Positions 7,935 to 17,999 of a stretch of 64,000 bases of DNA are shown here, piece after piece. Position numbers and translations under genes: made by a program. The stretch comes from Plasmodium brasilianum (lineage: Eukaryota; Apicomplexa; Aconoidasida; Haemosporida; Plasmodiidae). The stretch covers positions 1,977,501-2,041,500 of the forward strand of contig NC_090124.1 of assembly GCF_023973825.1 (NCBI RefSeq), given 5' to 3'. Numbering within the stretch: the stretch's first letter is position 1; each line of letters opens with the position of its first letter. The notes below the pieces were generated by a model. That model searched no databases. It saw only the letters and a list, made by a program, of their open reading frames with translations, and had not been told where the DNA came from.

Positions 7935-10884
7935 AAATATAATGTGAAATACTGTTGTGATGATATTTGTGTTTTTCCTAGTAGCACTATGTTAAAATAT
8001 AATGGTTGGCAAGAAAATCATGGGAAAATAAATGGAAAAAGATGACAAAGGATTTTTTTTTTTTTTTTCTTCCATATATGTTTACAAACGTACGACATAG
8101 TCTATTGCGTGTAAACATTCGATTATTCTTTTTTTAATTTTTCTTTTTCCTTTGAAGATAGTAAATTCTGCGAAAGTTTTGGCTTAACTGCTGTGTCAAC
8201 GTACCAACTGAAAACTCGTGATAAAGAGGATGAGAAAAATGAGCAAAAAAAAAAAGGAAAAGTTTTCCTGTTTAGACTCAAACAAATTACAAATGAGGAT
8301 AACGATACCTCCGAAATGTGCGCACTGAAAAATGGCAAAATTCGTAGCTGCATTATTTGCTCATATTTATATAAGATTCATCGCGCCTTCGTTCCTTCAT
8401 ATTTGTGTATCTACATATTCGCACATTCATATAATAACGTATGAAATATATTTTTGTGTACATATTTTTATTTTTTTATTTACCTCAGTGATCACCTCCT
8501 AATTTATGAGAAAGACATAAATTTCAGCAGTGGTGTTCTTCAGTCGAATTATCTATTTACAAACGAAGTACGAAAAAAAATGAATTCCATATGTGTGCTT
8601 TATCCCTAGTATTATAAACACCTTTATTCTTCGTATTTGTTTTCATTTTTCTTTTTCTTCTCATCCTTTAAAATATATCTATAGAGTCTGTTGTTGGGCA
8701 GTGTATGCGTTAATGGGTTTCACTTGTCACACGTAAAGGATGGAACTCATCATCAAATATTTGCAACTCCGGATGAAAAAAATAATTCTGGTTAGCCAGC
8801 TAATTTTACGATAAATTAACAGTAATAACATATTTTATGAAGTTATCATTTTTTTACTAATTTTTTTAGGTCTCTCTTTTGATGCTTTTAATAGCAAGCC
8901 TGAGTAAAAAAAAAAAAAAAAAAAATTAAAGAGAAAAAGAGAAAATGTGAAAAAGTTAAAAAATGAAAAAGTAAAAAAATGAAAAAGTTAAAAAATGAAA
9001 ACGTTAAAAAATGAAAACGTTAAAAAATGAAAACGTTAAAAAATGAAAAAGTTAAAAAATGAAAACGTTAAAAAATGAAAACGTTAAAAAATGAAAAAGA
9101 GAAAAAGCGGATAGAGAAAAATATTGGGGCAAAAAATATGGTTCAAAAAACATTTCATCATAAATAGAACGTACAAATATGTAAATTGAAATTTGCTTAT
9201 TACTGTTAACATGTATTTTTAGAAAAATCTGTGTATCTTTTAGTAATGGTGATATGTGTTTTCTTGTTGATGGGAATGAAGTACAATTGTGGTAAGAACA
9301 TTGACAACTTAGAGATATTTGTGTTGTGTGTACGTGTGCACATAAACATTTGTTATTATGAATAATAGTAGCTAGAAAAAAAAAAAAAAAAAAAAAAATG
9401 TCTTTATTTTTTGAGAAGAAAATTTTCTTTCATTTATTACTTTTGTATATTCATATTTATATACCAATTCATCGCCATTAACTTCTATTGAACTTATTTA
9501 CTTTTTATATGTGAAAAATTAAAACTTTGTCAACGCAGGAAAGCTCATGAGTATCATGTGTGGGCATGCACATTTAATGGAAGTGAAAATGTTGTAACAA
9601 CAGGTTTTAAAGTGATTTCATTTTTTCATATATTATTTTCTGTTTTTATAATACGTCTTTTAAAATGTAAAACATCTTGTCATATTGTATTGTATTGCGT
9701 TGTATAGCACTGAGTTGTATTTTATTATTTTTTATTTTTTTCATTTTTTTCATTTTTTTTTATTTTTTTCATTTTTTTCTTTTTTTTTTTTTTTTTTATT
9801 TTTTTCTTTTTTTTTTTTTTTTTTCTTTTTTTTGTCTTTTCGAAACCTTAGGTTCTGATGATTGCTCCTTTATAATATGGGATTTGAGAACAGCTAACAT
9901 TTCTCAGATAAACAAGAGGTAATTTTAAGGGATCCTTATTGAATAATATAAAATGTGTAATTGGGAAAAAATACGACCATATTATGTACTATGAGGTTAC
10001 TTATAATAAAAATATGTTAATGTACACACAGCAAATAGTAGTAGCTTTTATTTATTTGTCTTCTCGTATTATATTTGCAGATCCCATTCACAGGGTGTTA
10101 CAGCGGTTAAATTTGAAGATCGTAGTCACTTGCTGTACACGGCATCGTACGAAAACGCAAAATATAGAAGTTTTTTATGTATGTACATACATATGTATGC
10201 ACTATTTTTTTTTATCTATTTACATGTATGCATTTTGTCTTGTCGCCTCATAGGTACGACAACAAAATACGCACTTTTGATTTGAGAAACATTCAAGATC
10301 CTCTACAAATAGTTGATGTGAAGTCGAGCATATGGAGGATTAAATTTTTGTACAAGTATAAAAAATACTAATTATATGCTGAAAATAAACCATTTTAATG
10401 TTTTTTTTATTATAATTATTTTTTCACTTTATAATTATTTTATTATTATTATTTTTTATCATTTTTATTTATTTATCTATTTACTTATACATTTACTCAT
10501 TTATTATTATTTTTTTTTGTTGTTGTTCTCTTAAGAAATGAAGAAGCAAACAAACTGTTAGTTGCAGCCTGTGATGGGGGAGCTCAGATATTTAAAAAAC
10601 TAAACAATGGTATAAATACACACATATACATATAAATATACAGATACGGATACATATAAACATATCTATTTATTTTCATGTTTAAGGAACAAAAAATTAA
10701 GGAACGACTAATTTTTTCCCCCGTTTACGTCCATTTTGCAGAGTTCGTTTTTAAAAAGGGTGTGAGCAACGACAATGAGTTAACTTATGGGATAGACGCT
10801 ATTGATATTTGGAATAAAAAAAAAAAAAAAAAAATTTATTTTTCTTGTTCTTTTTATAATAAAGAAATTCAAATGTGGGTTTAG
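7797..10884 (+). CDS. DPH7: Diphthine methylesterase-like WD-repeat protein (DPH7/WDR85), 12 exons
   Basis: DPH7 removes the methyl group from diphthine methyl ester on eEF2 before the final amidation of diphthamide, in the cytosol. Proposed exons: 7797/7923-8004, 8158-8317 or -8404, 8489-8567, 8685-8790, 8870-8903, 9223-9291, 9539-9603, 9852-9918, 10081-10146, 10254-10349, 10536-10609, 10742-10884 (346-375 aa from the ATG at 7923). All joins are in phase with GT..AG. The order of motifs matches human DPH7 as I know it: STYQL with KVFLFRL, KAHEYHVWACTFNGSENVV, TTGSDDCSFIIWDLR, SHSQGVTAVKF, TASYDNKIRTFDLRN, SSIWRIKFL, LLVAACDGGAQIFK, ELTYGIDAI and a final SCSFYNKEIQMWV. WRIKF and YGIDAI..CSFY are characteristic. 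The exact start is unclear because a MIKMNK tandem offers many in-frame ATGs. The exon 2 donor is ambiguous; both options keep the frame. Confidence 0.88.
8955..9100. repeat. 16-bp minisatellite in DPH7 intron 5
   Basis: The unit GTTAAAAAATGAAAAC (variant ending AAAAA) recurs with an exact 16-bp step at 8955, 8971, 8987, 9003, 9019 and onward, for about nine copies. It lies wholly within the intron between 8904 and 9222. Confidence 0.9.
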
Positions 10885-11179
10885 ACGAAACAGAGAAATG
10901 GAAAAGGGAAAAAATAAAGAAGCAGCGCAAAAATGTACGTTATTGGCATGTTTTTATCCTATTAAAAATTTTTATCTCATTGAGCATACATATACGGTAC
11001 ATTACAGTATAGCACAATACATATATACGTGCTTGTATGCATGCAGGTTACACGCATTCTTATTACGGTATGAAGCTACTTAGCTATCTATCTAGCTAGC
11101 TATTTTTTTCTTTTTTATCATTTTTACAAAAGTACATTAACATCGTTCATAAAATTTTTAAATACTCTTTTTTTTAATT

Positions 11180-13822
11180 TTACATGTTTTTCCCATCCTG
11201 TTCATCGTCTTTATAATTACTTCCATCTGTTTCATTATTAGATATACCTTCCCCATATTTTCCTTCGCACGTTCTTTCATCCTTATCATTAGCATAATCA
11301 TCATATTCATCTTCATCCTCATCAGTGTACATATTCTGAATGAACTCATCCTCATCTTCTTTACCTCTTTCTTCTGCATCTCCTTCCTGGTCAGGTATAT
11401 CTACGTCCTGCATATGTTTATCATCTTTTGAGGTATTATGTTCATTTTCCCCAGCATGAAATATGTCTATCCACGAAGTAAGGTACAACAAAATTTCGTT
11501 AAATTGTTTTAACGTTTTTATGGAGTATTTATTATCAATATTGTATATAAATGGATAATCAAATTTCTTGTAATAAAAAAAATGTTGTGCTGATGAGGAA
11601 ATTACATGATTTTGTTTATCATTATGTTCATATAAAAACATGAACAAGCAAGATCTTTTAAAAAATGAAATATCATAAAAGTTTTCTTCCTTGTTCATAA
11701 TAAAAGCATAATTTTTAAAAATGTTTTTTGTAGAATATAAAGGTATAAAGTTATTATTAATTATATGAGAAAATTTTATATCATTTAAGGTAATAAAAAA
11801 ATATTCTTCCTGTTTTTGTTTGTTCACAAAATTTTTAAACAAATTATCATCATGATTGTTCAAAAAGGTATAAAAAAATTTTGTACTTGTATTATCTAAA
11901 CATATAACATAAATATTTTTTATATTAAAATAAAACACCATTAACATGAGTAATCTTTTAATAATTTTTATATTTTCCAAAATATTCTCCTTATAATCCA
12001 GTTGTGGGTATATAGATAAACTTTGAGTTAAATAAGAAATTTTATCACATATATTTCTTACATTAATATTTATACTTTTTTCATTTGCACTTAATATAAG
12101 TATACCTTTATCTGTATCAACATTTAACTCATCGATTGGCTGCAAATTGTTATTTTCCTTATCATTCATACTTGTCAAGTTGATAATAATTGATTTGTTT
12201 TGTTTCATCAAAAAATTACTGTCATTTACTTTAGGAATGCAAATATAGGAGAAATTATTCTCTGCATTTGTCAGTATGTTCTCTTTTTGTTCTTTTGAAT
12301 TTTCCTTTTCACATACGTCATTCCTTTTCTTCTTTACGCTTTTATTCTCATCACTGTGGTTATTCACGTTTTCTTGGTATTTCCCTTCGTCTTTGTTATT
12401 GTGTATGTCATTGTGAATGCCTTTTTTGATATCTGATGAACTCATTTCGACTTCATTATTCGCTTGGGTTCCTTCAGATGGTACATGAGCACTTTGTTGA
12501 ATTTTCTTCAAGAACTTTTTCATGGATTTGCTTAACAAGTAGGAACTATAATGATGGAATTTAAAATTGTATATTTTTAAGCTTTTTAAAAAATTGTTCT
12601 TATTTAAAACTTGAGAAATGTTAAAATTTTTTAAATCATTATAATTTTTTTGCAATTTTGAAAGTCTTTGGTTAACGTCGATAATTTCTTTTATACTATC
12701 CAAGGACAACTGTTCGTCAATTTGTTCTAAATTTTGTTTATTTACATCATTTTGTTCTTGGTTACTAACACTGACATTGTCTTTATCCAAATTATTCGCA
12801 TGAACAGAGTTACTAAAGTTGTTCATTTTGTTAATCCTGTCATTATTTATAGCATTTTTCTTTTCAATTTCTTCATTTTCGTTGTAGTAATTACTACTAC
12901 TGTTATCATTTTCATTGTCATTCATGTATTCATTATTGTTGTTATCCTCTTCGTACACTACTGAAACGTGCTTGTTTATTTGCTCTGTTTTGCATTGTTT
13001 TACTTGTTTTAAGTTATGAATAATGTTCTTGTAGCTTTTCAAAAGGTTATATTTTAAATATATAATATTTTTATATATATCATTTTGTAAAACATGAAAT
13101 TCTCGTTCTGAAATTGATTCAATAAAATTTTTATCAATATTTAAAAAGTACCTACCAACACTGTCATCAATGTACATGTTGTCTTTTTCTTTTATTTTGC
13201 TATGGGCTTGGGTTTCTAAGAATAAGCTAACCTTATTATAATTTCCATCCTCTTCATATTTTTCATATTTACTATGCATTTCTTTCAACTCCTTTTTTAA
13301 TAATAGATTTAATATATCATAGTTTAAATTGCATAAATTTAATAAACCGTTTTCTTTATAATTTTCAATTCTCTTAATTTCATCATGTTTAGAGCTTCCA
13401 TTTGTTGTGCTATTACTTGCAATATTCCCTTCTTCACTGTTCCAGTTTGTTTTTCCTCCTTTTTCATTTTCCCCTATTTCGTAGCTACTTCCTCCATCTC
13501 TTTGGTCAAACCTTTGTTTATGTCCTAGCACATCTCTTTGTTCATCTCTTTTCCTGTCCCTTTCTTCTTCTCCCTCACCTGCTATATGTCCTTTCTTTTT
13601 TTTTTCCTCCTGTTCATATTCATAAATTATTTCATTTAAAATGTTCTCATATTCGTTATTTCGACTTTTATCGAAATAGCTGTAATTATCATCCGTGCTG
13701 TTAAGTGTATTCTTTTCTACATTGTTAATTTTTTTTATTTTTAAATTGTAAAAAGTTTTTCTTTTATCATCTTTTCTTACAAATAAGTTACAAAAGTATA
13801 AGAAGCAGTAAGCATTTTTCAT
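11180..13822 (-). CDS. Conserved Plasmodium-type protein of 880 aa, unknown function
   Basis: The open frame extends upstream to 14059 but begins there without ATG. The first in-frame ATG is at 13822 (MKNAYCFLYFCNLFVRK), so I start there; the upstream part is a GAAGAAACA-type microsatellite. The N-terminus is short and hydrophobic, followed by KDDKRKTFYNLKIKK, which could be a signal plus transit peptide. Residues about 100-250 and 350-480 are charged and Asn-rich. The C-terminal half has a folded block with ISINVRNICDKISYLTQSL, IYPQLDYKENILENIKIIK, LMLMVFYFNIKNIYVICLD and YFFITLNDIKFSHI, ending in an acidic Asp/Glu/Asn tail. I recognise no family. The stop is 295 bp from the DPH7 stop (convergent), and the start faces the Obg gene. 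Confidence 0.8.
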   Translation of the reverse strand: MKNAYCFLYFCNLFVRKDDKRKTFYNLKIKKINNVEKNTLNSTDDNYSYFDKSRNNEYENILNEIIYEYEQEEKKKKGHIAGEGEEERDRKRDEQRDVLGHKQRFDQRDGGSSYEIGENEKGGKTNWNSEEGNIASNSTTNGSSKHDEIKRIENYKENGLLNLCNLNYDILNLLLKKELKEMHSKYEKYEEDGNYNKVSLFLETQAHSKIKEKDNMYIDDSVGRYFLNIDKNFIESISEREFHVLQNDIYKNIIYLKYNLLKSYKNIIHNLKQVKQCKTEQINKHVSVVYEEDNNNNEYMNDNENDNSSSNYYNENEEIEKKNAINNDRINKMNNFSNSVHANNLDKDNVSVSNQEQNDVNKQNLEQIDEQLSLDSIKEIIDVNQRLSKLQKNYNDLKNFNISQVLNKNNFLKSLKIYNFKFHHYSSYLLSKSMKKFLKKIQQSAHVPSEGTQANNEVEMSSSDIKKGIHNDIHNNKDEGKYQENVNNHSDENKSVKKKRNDVCEKENSKEQKENILTNAENNFSYICIPKVNDSNFLMKQNKSIIINLTSMNDKENNNLQPIDELNVDTDKGILILSANEKSININVRNICDKISYLTQSLSIYPQLDYKENILENIKIIKRLLMLMVFYFNIKNIYVICLDNTSTKFFYTFLNNHDDNLFKNFVNKQKQEEYFFITLNDIKFSHIINNNFIPLYSTKNIFKNYAFIMNKEENFYDISFFKRSCLFMFLYEHNDKQNHVISSSAQHFFYYKKFDYPFIYNIDNKYSIKTLKQFNEILLYLTSWIDIFHAGENEHNTSKDDKHMQDVDIPDQEGDAEERGKEDEDEFIQNMYTDEDEDEYDDYANDKDERTCEGKYGEGISNNETDGSNYKDDEQDGKNM

Positions 13823-14603
13823 TAAATGGGAATATATATTACTTATATTTTGAAAAAGCTCGAAAAAAAAAAAAAAAAAAATAACGAAAGAACAAACAAA
13901 CAGAAGAAGCAGAAGAAACGGAAGAAACAGAAGAAGCAGAAGAAACAGAAGAAGCAGAAGAAACGGAAGAAACAGAAGAAACAAAAGAAATAGAAGAAAT
14001 AGAAGAAATAGAAGAAACAGAAGAAATAGAAGAAATAGATGAAAAAAAAAAGCAAGCAAAATGTAAAATTTCAGTCAAGTGGGGATGCACCTGTGAGATC
14101 AAATACTATATACGAACATAAGTGCACATATATACGTATATGTGTAGAAGTAAAAATGCTTATGCATGATAAATAATAGTACTATCTTAAGATGTTTTAC
14201 CGTAAAAAATGAAGAGTTAATGTCCTTATTTTGAGAACATTCTGCAGTTCAAAACAAAAAAAAAAAAAAAAAATACTTACGCGTAAGTATATACATATAC
14301 ATAAATGAATAAATACATACATACCCACATACCCACATACATGCATACATGCATACATGCATATATGCATAATTATACATATATATGTTTGTATGTATCC
14401 CCCCACGCTGCCCCAAGTTCCATGAATTAATATGGGAATTAATGTCCATCCGATTTACCGCCAACAGATTAACGCAATTTGATTTATTAAAATTATTATT
14501 TAGTCCTTATGACGACATGTTTTTCTGACGTAACTATTTTGCTAAGACGTATGGATATACATATTTCTTATTTTTTTATGTGAAAAAATGTGCCTGCTAT
14601 CAA
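13823..14603. other. Divergent intergenic region with GAA/ACA-type microsatellite
   Basis: This is the shared 5' region of the 880-aa gene (minus) and the Obg gene (plus). At 13880-14040 a GAAGAAACAGAAGAAGCA-like tract stays open in several minus frames and would read as Leu/Phe or Ser/Val runs. At 14280-14400 there is a TACATGCATACA/ACATACCC tandem. I see no other exon. Confidence 0.7.
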
Positions 14604-16428
14604 ATGGTAAACTATTTCAAATACTTTAATGAAATATTAACAAAGAGATATAAGTGTTTAAACAAATGGTTAATTGAAAAAGGGAAAAATTCGTATAGCA
14701 TAAAAATTATTCACAAGTCAGGTAAAAAAAATGAAGTGAAGGTATATGGAAATTCACCAAATAAAATAAAAAAAAGGGAGAAGGAAAAGGAGACATATGA
14801 TGACATGGATGATGCTAATACATTATTGAAGAAGAAAAAAGAAGATAGTTTAATAGGTATAAAAAATGATTTATATAAAATAAAAAGTTGTAAGTCTATT
14901 TTTTATGAAAGTGAAAAAATTATAAAATGTGAAAGTGGTGCAGGTGGAGATGGCACGGTGAGTTTTAAAAAATTTAAAAGAAAAATTTTGGGGTCATTAG
15001 GTATACCTAATGGTGGAAAAGGAGGAAATGGTGGAAATATATATTTGTGTTACTCTGATTTTAAGGGGCATAAATATAAAAATAAAAGACGAAAAAATAA
15101 TAAAGAAAATAAATATATATATGTGAACAACTTAAGCGAACTGCCGTGTGTTTTATCAGCAACGAATGGGAGAAAGGGGAAAGTCAATCAGCTAAGGGGA
15201 AATAGCGGAACAAACATTTATGTATATCTAAATAAAATGTGTCACGTGTACAAGCTCGTTTCTTCCTTTAAAGGTGGGAGTGCTGAGGATAGCCATGAAA
15301 CGGATGGGAATGCCCGCGATAGGGATAACCATAATGGTACGGATAACTGTAACGTCAGCGATAGTGATAACTATGACTATAGCTATAGCGATAGGGATAA
15401 CCATAATGATAAAGACAAGAGCGCTAATAACGCAAAGGGCGAGTTGGAAAACCGTGCTTACATATTGAAAAGCAGAACAAAAAGAAGTAAATTATTGGAT
15501 CTGTCAGTTGGCGGTAATAGGGAGAATATCCATTCAGTGAAGAACAATAAGAATAACATAGGAACTGATAATGTGAGAGATTACAATGTAAATTATGTTA
15601 AGTATAATTATGAAGAGAATGTGTATAATGCTTTAAAAAGAGAAGACCCCATTTATATTAAAAGAAATAAGCACATAATAAAAGAAATAATGTGCTTGGA
15701 TGAAAAAATAAGAAAAGAAATTTATATAGGTTTTTTAAGTGAAAATAATAATTGTATGTTAATTTGTAAAGGGGGAGAAGGAGGTAAAGGAAATAATATG
15801 CAGAATACTTTTTCCTATGAAAAAGGAAAAAAAGGAGTAATTAATTATATAAGAATCGTTTATAAATGTATTAGTGATATCTGTTTTATAGGATATAAGC
15901 AATCAGGTAAATCAACTTTGCTTTCACTAATTACTCATAAAATTCACACTGTTAATAATTTATATATATTGAAAAAAATAATTTTTAAGGACAATTTACA
16001 AATATCTGTTGCTGATTTTTTTAATCATAATGAGGATGAATTAAATCAAAATAAAAATAAGGAAAAAATTAATTCCTTTTACATTACCCCAAATGTGTTT
16101 AAATATTTAGAACTTACACACCTACTTGTCATTATCCTCGATATTAATAACAGCCCAATTACACAATTCCGCAATATCAGGTATAGTTTCTCTTTGTTAA
16201 CATTGGCCGTTTTTAGCAAATATTTTTACAGTGTCGCATTGCTTGTTCATGTGTTCGCGCTTGCATTTTCTTTTACACATTTGCGTTTTTAAATGTGTGT
16301 TAGAGTTTGTGAAAAACGCAGAAAGGTCAAGCATATTGTAATAGCTCTTGCGGAGGCAGGAATGAACCACGAAAAGTATGGCTTACATGGACATACTTTA
16401 TTTCATTGATATGCTTCTTTATATCCAT

Positions 16429-16463
<35 letters not shown>

Positions 16464-16747
16464 GTATGAACACTTCATTGCTGTATTTCACTTCATATGA
16501 TAGGGAGGAGCTTAAGCTGAAGGACGAGCGGATATATCGGAAACCGTACATTGTCGTTATAAACAAGTGCGACATAAAATTTGATGAAAACATAAAAAAG
16601 GCAGAAGCAGCTTATAAGGAAATAAAGATGTACGCAGGAGATGGAGTTCCTGTATTTTTTATAAGTGCAAAGTATGCAGTCGGAGTAGCTGACTTCGTTC
16701 TTTGCCTAAGGAATTGTGTGCAAAAATTGAAGCATGGCGAAAGTTAA
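14604..16747 (+). CDS. Obg/CgtA-family GTPase, divergent, two exons
   Basis: Exons 14604-16180 and 16504-16747 join in phase (ATCAG|GTATAG to TGATAG|GGAGGAG), giving 606 aa. The frame is open a little further upstream, but 14604 is the first ATG. Obg proteins are GTPases of large ribosomal subunit assembly, organellar in eukaryotes. The glycine-rich Obg fold is clear: ESGAGGDGTVSFKKFKRK at about 109-126, PNGGKGGNGGNIYL, and after an Asn/Asp-rich insertion CKGGEGGKGNN. The G domain has a P-loop GYKQSGKST (about 430-438), NKCD (546-549) and SAK in FFISAKYAVGV. The usual Obg switch II motif DxPG reads DFFN here (VADFFNHNED), and the switch I TTL segment is not visible, so GTP hydrolysis may be altered. 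A basic N-terminus without an obvious signal peptide suggests mitochondrial or apicoplast targeting, unproven. Confidence 0.88.
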
Positions 16748-17999
16748 CGTAGTTTCTTTTATTGCTTATTCAGAATAAACATAAAAAATGGCAAATAACG
16801 AATGACTCATGGCAAGTAACAAATAACAAATAAAAATAGCAAAGAATACATAAAATATAAAAAAAAAAAAATTGGAAAAATGGCTAGCAGCTTAGTGCTA
16901 TTCTGCACACTTCCATTTTTGTGCGCATGTGCACAAATAAATGCACATACTTATATGAATGAAAATTATCATGAACCAATATATGTACGTTAAAATTATC
17001 GACTATCCTGCATCAATATTTTACAGAAAAATATGAACAGGTCAGGAAAAAAAAATTAAAAATTGTTGAGTACATGTGGTAAATATATATGACAAAAACG
17101 ACAAATATGTGGCAATTATGCTAAATATATTTACAGCAACTGACAAATCAGACAGTAAACACAAACAAAAAAAAAAAAAAAAAAAAAAAAAAATTTATTT
17201 TTACTAATTAATAAGAGGGTCGTAACAACTATGCAAATGGAATTATCACAAAAACATGGAGAAAAACAATCATATTAGTTACATTTACATATTTATTTTA
17301 TTAAATCTTAAAAATAAAAAAAAATTAAATAAAAATTTGTTGAAAATATTTACCCTTTTGTTTTGTCATCGTACTCTTCAAATATATTAAATTAAATAAA
17401 AAGGTCATTTTTGTTCTTAATATGATGACATAAATTATGACATAAATTATGGTATGACCGTTACGTATAACAAATAATAAAAGTGTGAACTTGTTTTTGC
17501 ATATCCATCTATACATACATATATATACATATATATACATATACATACATATATATACATATATATACATATACATACATATATATACATATATATACAT
17601 ATACATACATATATATACATATATATACATATACATACATATATATACACATATATACATATATATACATATAATTTTTTTTTTTTTTTTTTGTAAAGTT
17701 CTTAATTATGTTTAAATTTCTTCACGTATTCATATTTGTTTTAATTGCATCCGCCGTGAAAGTTGCATCATTGCGCAAAATGGTTCTTGTCTTACTGTGA
17801 ACAAATAAATATACAAACATCATACATGCAAAACCCAGCTATATATACGCCCAACATACACATCCTGAAAATATGTTAAAATGTTTCTGAAATGTCGTTG
17901 AAATGGTTTTGGTCTTATAAAAGAGTCTCGTCCCTCAAATGACTTTCCTTCAACTGATAGTATTTTTTTGCCTTACTGAACGTTTGATGATCTTCAATT
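16748..17999. other. Convergent intergenic region with 30-bp TA/CA tandem
   Basis: Lies between the stops of the Obg gene (plus) and the LOTUS-domain gene (minus). It contains poly-A runs (17168-17192) and, at about 17510-17670, a 30-bp tandem (ACATACATATATATACATAT plus 10 more bases) of about five copies that is open in several frames. An ATG at 17708 opens a 30-residue hydrophobic frame that I do not believe is a gene. Confidence 0.7.

Noticed and set aside
14580..14603. Upstream extension of the Obg gene
   Set aside because: It would start with GTG; the first ATG is at 14604.
17708..17800. 30-residue hydrophobic frame starting MFKFLHVF
   Set aside because: Too short, no splice donor leading to a further exon, and in a convergent 3' region.
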